From Fidelibacterota bacterium (GTDB lineage Bacteria; Fidelibacterota; UBA8477; JABMPR01): DNA of 12,711 nucleotides. The notes under the pieces are model-generated. The model was given only the letters and a program-made list of their open reading frames with translations. It did no database searches and was not told the DNA's origin. This document shows positions 6,518-12,711 of this stretch, piece by piece (the first letter of the stretch is position 1; each line of letters starts with the position of its first letter). Both the position numbers and the translations under genes were made by a program. Where the stretch lies: positions 1-12,711 of the forward strand of contig JAUVKO010000035.1 of NCBI GenBank assembly GCA_030596225.1. Direction: 5' to 3'.

Positions 6518-7657
6518 TCACTTATTGTCAACAGTCTTTTGGATGTCATAATGCACTCCTTTATGTTCCAGTTCCTCAATGATACGCTGAAAACATTTAT
6601 CTGCTGCTCCCACAAATTCCGGAGGGCTAAGTCCTTTACGCTGATATTGTCCATCTAAAACCAGACGGGTGATGGCTGTGCAGGTGTATCCAGTAGTTCT
6701 GGACATGGAGGAAGTTTTTGTCTCAAGATCATACCGGTCAAGAAGGTCATACCGATATTCAACCGTTTGATTTCCCTCTTTACCTTTGACTATTACATTC
6801 ATGAGGGTGAATTCTTCTTCCTGTTCCCCAAGTTTCCATTTTGGGAAAAGCAATTTAGCTGTCAGGTCAAGGGGTCGAATCTTTTGATTCCCGATGGAGA
6901 TCTTATGTTCACTAAAAAAGCCCGTCTCCCGAAAGATGCGCATTAATTCGATGTGTCCAGGATAGCGTAGTGTTTTTTCCTTCATATTTGGTACGTTCAT
7001 GGTCTTTATCAGGCTTCTCAAACCATCTGTATTGAAAGCCTCCAGCGTACCCACACCGGGAAAATCAATTAATTCCGCATCAGAAAGTGCCGGTTTTTCC
7101 ACCACAGAGCCAGCCTCAACCAAGCGTGATGGACGAGTATACTCCGCGATAACATCAATGGGTGAAAAAGGCGCTTTATATTCGTAGGGCCAAGTTTTTT
7201 CCCGGGGCAAACCGCCCACATAACAGACAAAGTCACTGACTTCCATGGCGGCATGATGATAACCCAGAATGATATTGCTCATCCCGGGTGCCACTCCGGC
7301 ATCCATGATTGCCACCACGCGATGCTTTTTAGCTAAGCTGTCTAGATCAAAAGGATCCTCGGGGAAAAAGGAAATATCTACAATATCTTTTCCCGCTTCA
7401 ATTACCGTTTTCAGGGTTTGATACCCCATGAATCCGGGAACGGCACCCACGACAATATCTGCTTGTTCAATATGCTTTTGGATAGCTTTAGGATCATCCA
7501 GATCAGCAAGAACAGTGTTTAGATTGGGTCTCTTAGCCAGAATATTCAAAGCGACAATATCCTGGTCCACGGAGATTACCTCATGATCCTGACTTAGATC
7601 AATGGCCATGGCCCGGCCAACCATACCGGCTCCCAGAACTACGATCTTCTTAGGCAT
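6518..7657 (-). CDS. Lysine 6-dehydrogenase / saccharopine dehydrogenase-like oxidoreductase
   Basis: This is a cytoplasmic NAD(P)-dependent enzyme of the saccharopine dehydrogenase superfamily. It most resembles lysine 6-dehydrogenase, which oxidatively deaminates the lysine epsilon-amino group to allysine, which cyclises to piperideine-6-carboxylate. The Rossmann motif GAGMVG is at 9-14, with an acidic residue after beta-2 (D31) that suggests NAD preference. Motifs shared with the Geobacillus enzyme as I recall it include DAGVAPGMSNIILGY (119-133), YVGGLP (146-151), LEAFNTDGLRSL (205-216), KTLRYPGH (228-235) and the C-terminal MSRTTGYTCTAI (318-329). The length of 379 residues fits. AGGATGGA lies 5-12 bases before ATG 7657. 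A neighbouring peptide importer could supply lysine-containing peptides, but that link is inference. A saccharopine-reductase-like activity on another amino acid cannot be excluded. Confidence 0.88.
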   Translation of the reverse strand: MPKKIVVLGAGMVGRAMAIDLSQDHEVISVDQDIVALNILAKRPNLNTVLADLDDPKAIQKHIEQADIVVGAVPGFMGYQTLKTVIEAGKDIVDISFFPEDPFDLDSLAKKHRVVAIMDAGVAPGMSNIILGYHHAAMEVSDFVCYVGGLPREKTWPYEYKAPFSPIDVIAEYTRPSRLVEAGSVVEKPALSDAELIDFPGVGTLEAFNTDGLRSLIKTMNVPNMKEKTLRYPGHIELMRIFRETGFFSEHKISIGNQKIRPLDLTAKLLFPKWKLGEQEEEFTLMNVIVKGKEGNQTVEYRYDLLDRYDLETKTSSMSRTTGYTCTAITRLVLDGQYQRKGLSPPEFVGAADKCFQRIIEELEHKGVHYDIQKTVDNK

Positions 7658-7703
7658 GATTCCATCCTGCTAGATTCAACAATTTGCAATATGAAGTCGA
7701 AAT

Positions 7704-7723
7704 GCTCCGGACAAGCTCCGGAC
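7704..7723. repeat. Short direct repeat of a palindrome (GCTCCGGAC twice)
   Basis: GCTCCGGAC occurs at 7704-7712 and again at 7715-7723, separated by AA. The core TCCGGA is self-complementary, so the two copies can also pair as a 6-bp hairpin. It lies in the 91-base gap between the TPR lipoprotein gene and the dehydrogenase gene. It may be an intergenic repeat or a weak transcription attenuator; no T-run follows it on the minus strand. Confidence 0.5.
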
Positions 7724-7748
7724 GTAGAGCGATCGTTTGGGAAAATAA

Positions 7749-8801
7749 TTAATTCGTAATGAATTTGGCCTGATCCACCAGATTCAGGTATTCTGTGTTC
7801 GGATTGATCTCAAAAGCCAGTTGGGCCTCTAAAACAGCCAAGCGTGGCTTTTCCTGGAGAATATAGATCCTGGCTAATAATGCATGGCTGTAGTGATCAT
7901 CATTATCAGTAATTAAAGCTTGTTCGCACTGTTGTCGTGCTGCATCAAGCCATGAAAGACTCTCAACTCTGGCTAGATCAATATATAGTTCGGATATGCG
8001 ATGTCTACCATCCATGGCATCGGGAAATTGAACCAGATAGTCTTGCAGAATCTTGATCGCTTGTTTTTTATCTCGGCCATCTACTATAAAGGCCACGTAT
8101 GCCTTCCAAATAACTTGATTCCGGGGGGCTAGTTTGACGGCAAGAGCATAATTATCGAAAATTGCTTTATCTTCAATAGCAGTGTTTTCCTGAGCCATTG
8201 CCAGGGCTCCATAGGCTGCTCCCTCCATGGGTTCATCTTCAACAGCTGCTTCCAACAGTTCAATTGCCGCCGCTGTTTCGCCCGAATTTTTCAGAGTTAA
8301 TGCTTTTCCTACGGTGGCCAGGTAGTTAGCCGAATCCAATTCTAATGCTGTATCAAAATGAGTCAAGGCTTGTTCGTAAAGATCTTTGTCATTCAAAATA
8401 TTTCCCAGGCTGATCTGGGCATCAACATTTTCATGGTCAACTCCAACAGCTCTCCGATAATACTGGTAGGCATTTTCCAGACTACCGCTAAGGTTATATA
8501 TCTCGCCAATATATCGTAGGATCATGGCAGAATCAGCCTTGGCATCTAAACCTCGTTTACACTGATTTACAGCCTCTGTGTGATTGTTATCCTCAAGAAA
8601 AAGACGTGCAGCAAAAAGATAGGCTTCTGTGTATTCCGGTGATGATTTCTGGATTTTCATGAGATAATTCAAAGCAGCCTGGCGGGAGCCAAGTGCTGCT
8701 TCCGTCTCAGCTTTGGAAAATAGAATATCCGGATCCTCACTACAAGCTGTGAAGGCAAACATGCTAATTAAAATGACTGTGAGCCAGCGATTAAGCCCCA
8801 T
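7749..8801 (-). CDS. TPR-repeat lipoprotein
   Basis: This is a 350-residue envelope protein built almost entirely of tetratricopeptide repeats, which usually act as protein-docking scaffolds. The start at 8801 is chosen over the longer reading from 8855 because AGGAG sits at 8-base spacing and because the new N-terminus is a clean lipoprotein signal: MGLNRW, a hydrophobic core, then AFTAC with C20 lipidated. From about residue 25 onward there are about eight degenerate 34-residue repeats. Clear examples begin near AYQYYRRAVGVDHENVDAQ and ALTHFDTALELDSANYLA, with the usual A/G and aromatic positions. No catalytic domain is present and the partner is unknown. The Rrf2 remnant lies just upstream, and the dehydrogenase gene follows after 91 bases. 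Confidence 0.9.
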   Translation of the reverse strand: MGLNRWLTVILISMFAFTACSEDPDILFSKAETEAALGSRQAALNYLMKIQKSSPEYTEAYLFAARLFLEDNNHTEAVNQCKRGLDAKADSAMILRYIGEIYNLSGSLENAYQYYRRAVGVDHENVDAQISLGNILNDKDLYEQALTHFDTALELDSANYLATVGKALTLKNSGETAAAIELLEAAVEDEPMEGAAYGALAMAQENTAIEDKAIFDNYALAVKLAPRNQVIWKAYVAFIVDGRDKKQAIKILQDYLVQFPDAMDGRHRISELYIDLARVESLSWLDAARQQCEQALITDNDDHYSHALLARIYILQEKPRLAVLEAQLAFEINPNTEYLNLVDQAKFITN

Positions 8802-8830
8802 GATGTATCTCCTAACCAATTTGGAAAAAA

Positions 8831-9057
8831 TTAACTTAAGCCACATCTTCGGCAAGGGTTATTTGAACATTTAATTGGGCTCTCTACAATTTCAACCATC
8901 TCCAGAAGTGATTTTACCCCTGCCTGGTCAGCCAGTCTAACACTCCCGCCATTGCCCTGACAGAAGTTACAAATCCCTGTTTAGTGTATTGAGACATGAT
9001 CGAGCGGAGAAACTGTTGTGGAATATTCTGGTTTTTTATAATCTCGCGATCTGATAT
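8831..9057 (-). pseudogene. Truncated and frameshifted Rrf2-family regulator remnant
   Basis: In the 292-base gap before the TPR gene the minus strand encodes a recognisable middle of an Rrf2-type winged-helix repressor, in two frames. Frame one gives REIIKNQNIPQQFLRSI, then MSQYTKQGFVTSVR. Frame two continues GNGGSVRLADQAG, LLEMVEIVESPIKC and CSNNPCRRCGLS, then stop. Together these fit the Rrf2 pattern of IP..FL..I, G.V.S.RG.GG..LA, a dimerisation helix, and a three-cysteine cluster (C-x4-C-x2-C) like that of Fe-S-binding members. The frame changes at the CCC run (8955-8957); one extra G on the coding strand would restore an RGNGG junction. The first 20 or so residues of a normal Rrf2 protein have no room before the TonB-domain gene, so the gene is also 5'-truncated. 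It is likely non-functional. Confidence 0.72.
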
Positions 9058-9093
9058 TGATTAATCTCTTTAATTAAAAACCAAAGAGCCTGA

Positions 9094-9981
9094 CTATTCC
9101 ACAAGATCAAGTTCAAGGTACCTAAATTCATAAGCTTCAAGTCTTTCCAGGTCATAGGAAAATCTCATTATCCCATCTTCTTGCTCAGTAATTTGACTTG
9201 GCTCTTGACTAAAACGTAGCTGTTGAGCTCCATAGATCACTGCCATTTCCCAATTCGGCAGAGGGTGATTCAAGGCAAACTTATATCGAAACTTATGGTC
9301 ACCCTGATCATTAAGTGGGTGATAAATAAACCCCCATTCCAGTTGTTCATCATTTATCTGGAAAATCAACCATTCGCCATTTTCATCCTTTACCTTACCT
9401 GTTTGAGCAGGTTCACCACCTGCTTTCACCCAGGTCTTATCGGCATTTAGTGGTAACAAGAATTCAAAGCGAACAGGGAAGTCCTGTTTAGATTTCATGT
9501 GACCAATTATTTTTACCTCAAAACTCTGATAAGCAGGGCTGGGCTGAATGATCATCTCAAACATTGAGAAAGGAGTGCTTGTTACTTGCCAGTCTTTCAA
9601 GGCAAATATAACGGGAATAGATATCCACACATCTACTGGCGTGCCATCTCTCGTGGCTGGCTCAAACAGGGTTCGTTTAATAGCATTAGCAGCTATCCGG
9701 TCCAAATCCGGATCAAGTTTATGGACAATTCTGGTCTCTGTGACTGCTCCATCACTAGAGACAAAAGCGTTAACGGTGACTGTTCCTTCAATCCCTTGCT
9801 CACGGATAGATCGAGGATAATGGATACGGGTGCTTAGCACTTCATAGCCACCTACAGGTTTTGGTTTTATTATCTCAACTTCAGAGGACTCACCCTTAAA
9901 CCAGGCACACTGAAATAGTAGGATAGATAATCCTAATATTCCAATATTAATAATCAAGGTACGTCGTAACAGGGTATGCAT
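9094..9981 (-). CDS. TonB C-terminal-domain protein with unassigned C-terminal region
   Basis: This is a 295-residue envelope protein. Residues 1-25 form a signal or anchor: basic RR, a hydrophobic stretch (about 8-23), then LFQC, a possible but poor lipobox with C25. Residues about 46-128 match the TonB C-terminal fold, with YPRSIREQGIEGTVTVNAFV (55-74), the SSDGAV turn, then AIKRTLFEPATRDGTPVDVW. Unlike a true TonB there is almost no spacer and no proline-rich arm. It therefore may be a peptidoglycan- or protein-binding TonB-fold module and not an energy transducer. Residues about 130-295 are beta-rich looking, with several aromatic and charged alternations, and I cannot assign them. GGAGGTG sits at 5-base spacing before ATG 9981. 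Confidence 0.88.
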   Translation of the reverse strand: MHTLLRRTLIINIGILGLSILLFQCAWFKGESSEVEIIKPKPVGGYEVLSTRIHYPRSIREQGIEGTVTVNAFVSSDGAVTETRIVHKLDPDLDRIAANAIKRTLFEPATRDGTPVDVWISIPVIFALKDWQVTSTPFSMFEMIIQPSPAYQSFEVKIIGHMKSKQDFPVRFEFLLPLNADKTWVKAGGEPAQTGKVKDENGEWLIFQINDEQLEWGFIYHPLNDQGDHKFRYKFALNHPLPNWEMAVIYGAQQLRFSQEPSQITEQEDGIMRFSYDLERLEAYEFRYLELDLVE

Positions 9982-10105
9982 AGAACACCTCCATATTTAT
10001 GAATTGAGGTTGCAAACAAATATAACCATTATGTATGATAATAACAATGACTTGACGCTTGAACGCGTGTGCCTGTACGACAGAAATATTGATGAATTTT
10101 CTTAG

Positions 10106-10132
10106 AAAGGACGGATTTAAAACCCGCCCTTT
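10106..10132 (-). terminator. Candidate terminator hairpin after the phosphatase gene
   Basis: On the minus strand AAAGGGCGG (10132-10124) can pair with CCGTCCTTT (10114-10106) as a 9-bp stem with one G-U pair and a 9-base loop. It lies about 40 bases past the phosphatase stop codon and before the TonB-domain gene. The following T-run is short (TTTCT), so intrinsic termination may be weak. It separates the phosphatase from the next transcript. Confidence 0.5.
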
Positions 10133-10171
10133 CATGAAATATTGTGTTTTTTATAAGCTTATTACCACCAC

Positions 10172-11809
10172 TTATTTTGACGTCAGTAGTGATCGCAGGC
10201 TTATTCCATCTACTTCATTCAATGGTTTAACACCCAGGATATCTCCCAGAGTAGGTGCAATGTCAATTGTAGCAACAGAATCTGATCTCGTTGTGGCTTG
10301 AAAATCCGGGTGACTAAAAACTAGGGGAACGTGACTGTCGTACTCGTATGGAGATCCATGAGTGGTTCCAAATGGATTACGAAAGATCCAGCCTTCCTCC
10401 TCAAGGGTATAAAGATCCGGGCTCTGCTCAGGGTGCATAAAATGACTCAAACGATAGGCTGATTGATTTGAAGGGTCTGCCGCCAGTAATTCAGTTTTGG
10501 TGTACAAACGAAAAACACCTTCAACTGATTCCATATATGTTTGCAGGATCGAATCAACCACCGCAGCATCTACTGACATGGAGTCCATCATGGAAAAGTT
10601 GTAATAATAACTTGAGCCCTTACGGTGAATGAATTCATGATTGCCATAGAGAGAATCCAGTACACTGTATGCTTTAGCCCGGGTTGCCAGATATAATTCC
10701 TCATCCACGCGACCACCATATTTGCCTTCAATCTGTGTCCTGTGCTCTGGCAGTGGCAGATCACCATGGTCTGCGGTCAATGCTATGATCACATGCTCAA
10801 GACCAACCTGCTCATCCAAACGTTTCAGGAAATTGTTTAGGTATTGATCCAGCTTAACAAGAAGATCCATGCCTTCGTGTGAATATGGGCCATAATAATG
10901 CCCGACAATATCCATCACTGACAAACCAATCGCTAAAACATCTGGGGTCTTGTCTTGTCCCAAACGCTCCTCATCGATGGCCTTGGAGGCCAATTCAAGG
11001 GTCATGCGGTCCATCCAGGGGCGACCACCCATTTCACCGAAAACCTTTTTATCATACCATTCTGCTTCAAAACCAATGGGAAACACGGGAGTGTACGGTT
11101 CCTGCAGATAACGATCGGACTCCCCATAGAAGGAATCTGCATGGGCATATTGTGCATAAACAGCTTCCGGCAATAATTTAGTCCAAACAGAGTCTTTATA
11201 TGAGATCATGTTGTTCTCTGTGTTGAAATCATGCAGCCATTGGGGAATCTTGTCTGTATAATAGTCGGTTGTTGTGAAGGCACCTTGCCAGTTGTACCAC
11301 ACAGCAAGATCAGGAGATTTTCCACCCATCATGATTGCAGCACGATCCTTACAGGCTACGGAGTAAACCTTTGATTTAGGAGACACTGCTTTTAGCCAAT
11401 CACCCGGGGTGCTTCCATTAACACGTCCATAAGACACATTGTATGCCGGTATATCCAGAGCTTTTGCACTCGGATCTTCTACACAGTAAATATCTTTTCC
11501 GCTTTGGCGATCATACCAAGAATTACCGATAATTCCAGCCGGGCCGGGATGGAGGCCTGATCCCAATACAAAATGACCGGGACCAGTGGCTGTGTAACCA
11601 TGCTCATGGTGGGCATTGTCAAAAGTGACTCCATGATCATGCAGCCATTTGAATCCACCGGTAAAAACCGGCAGATAATGAGTGTAAGCATGGTGGGCAA
11701 GTTGATCGACTGATATAAGCACCACTAAACGAGGTTTGGGATCTTCCTGTTTGCAGGCTAGCAGCATAAAGACAGACAGCAGTATTAGCATTTTATTAGG
11801 GATAGACAT
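10172..11809 (-). CDS. PafA-like alkaline phosphatase lipoprotein
   Basis: This is a secreted, lipid-anchored phosphomonoesterase of the alkaline phosphatase/NPP superfamily that releases phosphate from organic esters. It has 545 residues, normal for PafA-type enzymes. The lipobox is LLAC (C19). The two-metal site is complete: D35 in SVDQ, nucleophile T73 in YTATGPGH, D300 and H304 in MDIVGH, D347 and H348 in TADHGD, and H484 in GTTHGSPYEYD. N96 in IIGNSWYD and K154/R156 in ACKDRAA match the PafA substrate-binding Asn and Lys/Arg pair that favour monoesters over diesters. ATG 11809 has AAGGAG at 5-base spacing. It stands alone, with repeats upstream and a terminator candidate downstream. No Pho-box-like motif was recognised. 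A phosphodiesterase role is less likely given the Lys/Arg pair. Confidence 0.93.
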   Translation of the reverse strand: MSIPNKMLILLSVFMLLACKQEDPKPRLVVLISVDQLAHHAYTHYLPVFTGGFKWLHDHGVTFDNAHHEHGYTATGPGHFVLGSGLHPGPAGIIGNSWYDRQSGKDIYCVEDPSAKALDIPAYNVSYGRVNGSTPGDWLKAVSPKSKVYSVACKDRAAIMMGGKSPDLAVWYNWQGAFTTTDYYTDKIPQWLHDFNTENNMISYKDSVWTKLLPEAVYAQYAHADSFYGESDRYLQEPYTPVFPIGFEAEWYDKKVFGEMGGRPWMDRMTLELASKAIDEERLGQDKTPDVLAIGLSVMDIVGHYYGPYSHEGMDLLVKLDQYLNNFLKRLDEQVGLEHVIIALTADHGDLPLPEHRTQIEGKYGGRVDEELYLATRAKAYSVLDSLYGNHEFIHRKGSSYYYNFSMMDSMSVDAAVVDSILQTYMESVEGVFRLYTKTELLAADPSNQSAYRLSHFMHPEQSPDLYTLEEEGWIFRNPFGTTHGSPYEYDSHVPLVFSHPDFQATTRSDSVATIDIAPTLGDILGVKPLNEVDGISLRSLLTSK

Positions 11810-11860
11810 ATTTCTCCTTAAATTTTTAATAATTATGTCGCCTTTAGCAGTATCTTACTG

Positions 11861-11942
11861 GTGTCTCTCTGAGCCAGTGCAGCGAAGGTCGAAAAGTGAC
11901 TTAATATAAAGTGTCTACCTTTCGACGAGCTCAGAGAGACAC
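11861..11942. repeat. 82-bp inverted repeat with perfect 14-bp arms
   Basis: GTGTCTCTCTGAGC (11861-11874) is perfectly complementary to GCTCAGAGAGACAC (11929-11942). Imperfect complementarity continues inward through the GAAGGTCGAAAA and CTTTCGACGAG segments. A competing inner pairing, AAGTGTCT (11909-11916) with AGACACTT (11937-11944), is also possible. The TTCGA..AGCTCAG motif resembles dispersed REP-like intergenic elements. It sits 50 bases upstream of the phosphatase start, so in RNA it could act as a terminator for upstream transcription or as a leader structure. Confidence 0.8.
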
Positions 11943-11983
11943 TTATTTGAGTTCAGCTACAGAATGGATCCACACTGGTAACA

Positions 11984-12012
11984 TTTCGACCCTTCGATAA
12001 ACTCAGGACAGG
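11984..12012. repeat. REP-like intergenic element related to the neighbouring inverted repeat
   Basis: TTTCGACCCTTCGATAAACT followed by CAGGACAGG repeats the TTCGA...CTCAG theme of the right arm at 11920-11936. Short dispersed elements of this kind are common in environmental bacterial genomes; here only the one local relative is visible, so copy number cannot be judged. Confidence 0.45.
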
Positions 12013-12106
12013 TAAACTCAATGACCAACCCGTGGTCCCATTTATTTATCCATCTCTGCTTTCAGCTACGACGGGACAGGCCCGGCTTGAGTCTTCGCCC
12101 ATCGGC

Positions 12107-12168
12107 TACCTGCCTGCATACTTCGATCTTCCTCAGTATAGACTCCGCCGTTTCGGCAAAGGCAGGCG
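12107..12168. repeat. GC-rich hairpin module, copy 1
   Basis: The module starts with TACCTGCCTGC (12107-12117) and ends with TTCGGCAAAGGCAGGCG (12152-12168). CCTGCC and GGCAGG can pair across it. Copy 2 has the same start and the same end with one base changed. Base composition is visibly richer in G+C than the flanking genes. Confidence 0.6.
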
Positions 12169-12358
12169 CCCTCACAAGTCCTCTTTTGAGCTACGTCGTG
12201 GTTATCCGCCATAGCTCTGTGGGCGATCCGGCTTCACAATGTTTCGCCGCGACACGCATCGCGCTGCTTGCCAAGACTGAGTCCGAAAGGACAGAAGCTG
12301 GTGGCAAACTCCTTCTTTTTGCGCTTTCATCCCCAGGTCCGCCTTCCTTAGTAGACAG

Positions 12359-12439
12359 TACCTGCCTGCGCGTAGCCGTACAGCCTGCGTAGCACTTCGG
12401 CGCAGTGGGCCTTCGGCGAAGGCAGGCGGCGGACAGGTA
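12359..12439. repeat. GC-rich hairpin module, copy 2
   Basis: It begins with TACCTGCCTGC (12359-12369), contains TTCGGCGAAGGCAGGCG (12412-12428) and ends with CAGGTA (12434-12439), complementary to its first six bases. Inside it are a 6-bp hairpin GCCTTC/GAAGGC (12409-12423) and a CACT/AGTG pair. It is an imperfect long stem-loop similar in layout to copy 1, about 190 bases away. Confidence 0.6.
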
Positions 12440-12609
12440 GAGACATAGTGAGTTTTAATGTCAAAGGTTCGAGACCCCTTTCTACTTTTTACCCCTATAC
12501 ATTATTGCTAATTTCCAGTTTCCAGTTTTATCTGTGTTTCATCTGCCTGACTATCGTAGCCTTGGCGTAAATAGTTGGCTAAAGATTTTTAGTTCACCTA
12601 ACCAAGTGT

Positions 12610-12711
12610 TTATAGATTATCAAAAAGGGGTGTGTTAGCGTCTGAGACCTGCTCATCATCAGCAAGTTCAGTAATGGTGGCATCGATCCACAGGCGCTCC
12701 AGATCATAGTA
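12610..12711 (-). CDS. C-terminal end of an unrecognised protein (partial, starts beyond right edge)
   Basis: Thirty-three codons are open from the window edge to a TAA at 12610-12612. They read YYDLERLWIDATITELAD, then an acidic, polar tail ending in TPLFDNL. The tail is probably a disordered C-terminus. Amino-acid usage is plausible for a real gene and the strand matches all other genes. The fragment is too short to assign a family; the LERLWIDATI stretch is not diagnostic. Confidence 0.55.
   Translation of the reverse strand, partial: YYDLERLWIDATITELADDEQVSDANTPLFDNL

Larger units (their letters stand above)
11810..12609. other. 800-base non-coding interval rich in inverted repeats
   Basis: Between the phosphatase start and the next stop codon I find no credible gene on either strand. 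The plus-strand open frame at 12021-12392 is low-complexity in character (rich in Ser, Leu, Arg and Pro), has no ribosome binding site, and spans hairpin modules. The interval holds an inverted repeat (11861-11942), a short related element (11984-12012), two GC-rich hairpin modules (12107-12168 and 12359-12439), and from 12480 to 12609 ordinary AT-rich DNA with nothing recognisable beyond a doubled TTTCCAG. The phosphatase promoter presumably lies at its left end. Confidence 0.7.

Noticed and set aside
8802..8855. 18-codon N-terminal extension of the TPR lipoprotein
   Set aside because: The shorter start has AGGAG at good spacing and puts the lipoprotein signal at the N-terminus; the extension also overlaps the end of the Rrf2 remnant.
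9065..9087. CTCTTT/AAAGAG hairpin after the TonB-domain gene
   Set aside because: The stem is only 6 bp, AT-rich, and is not followed by a T-run, so it is too weak to call a terminator.
12021..12392. Plus-strand open frame of 123 codons
   Set aside because: It has no ribosome binding site, lies on the opposite strand to all other genes, crosses both hairpin modules, and gives a translation with no protein-like pattern.
12466..12476. GGTTCGAGACC, resembling a tRNA T-loop
   Set aside because: Only two base pairs of the T-stem form cleanly; no D-arm, anticodon arm or matching acceptor stem could be found upstream, so it is not a tRNA. A decayed tRNA fragment cannot be excluded but is unsupported.

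Overview
The window looks like chromosomal DNA of a Gram-negative bacterium, most plausibly from the FCB side of the tree (Marinimicrobia-like or a relative). That placement is an inference from several signs: lipoprotein signal peptides on three or four proteins, a TonB C-terminal-domain protein, a PafA-type alkaline phosphatase, a lipoprotein version of the YejA binding protein, and AT-rich DNA. Every convincing gene lies on the minus strand, so the biological reading order runs from base 12711 down to base 1. I see no rRNA, no convincing tRNA, no CRISPR array and no transposase.

In transcription order: (i) the C-terminal end of an unrecognised gene (12711-12610); (ii) about 800 bases of non-coding DNA with inverted repeats and a GC-rich, hairpin-rich block (12609-11810); (iii) a secreted, lipid-anchored PafA-like alkaline phosphatase (11809-10172) with a candidate terminator; (iv) a small TonB-domain protein with an unassigned C-terminal half (9981-9094); (v) a broken Rrf2-family regulator remnant (9057-8831); (vi) a TPR lipoprotein (8801-7749); (vii) a lysine 6-dehydrogenase/saccharopine-dehydrogenase-like enzyme (7657-6518) followed after 17 bases by a two-TM hypothetical protein (6500-5967); (viii) a four-gene peptide ABC importer of the YejABEF family: binding lipoprotein yejA (5764-3842), permeases yejB (3597-2320) and yejE (2305-1253), and the ATPase yejF (1256 to beyond the left edge).

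The Yej cassette is the functional centre. YejA should bind oligopeptides outside the inner membrane, YejB and YejE form the channel, and YejF hydrolyses ATP. yejB, yejE and yejF are tightly spaced (14-base gap, then a 4-base ATGA overlap), while yejA and yejB are separated by 244 bases holding a degraded four-helix-bundle (23S rRNA intervening-sequence type) gene remnant bounded by 7-bp tandem repeats.

The most unusual feature is in YejF. Its first nucleotide-binding domain is intact in all catalytic motifs and reads through in one frame, yet carries two insertions of roughly 80 residues each. One lies between Walker A and the Q-loop and the other between the Q-loop and the signature motif. 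Each contains a hydrophobic hairpin that looks like two membrane helices. An ABC ATPase subunit carrying its own membrane segments inside the ATPase fold is not standard for the Opp/Dpp/Yej family and is the best candidate here for something undescribed. Two small gene remnants (Rrf2 and four-helix bundle) were also found by reading frames across stops.
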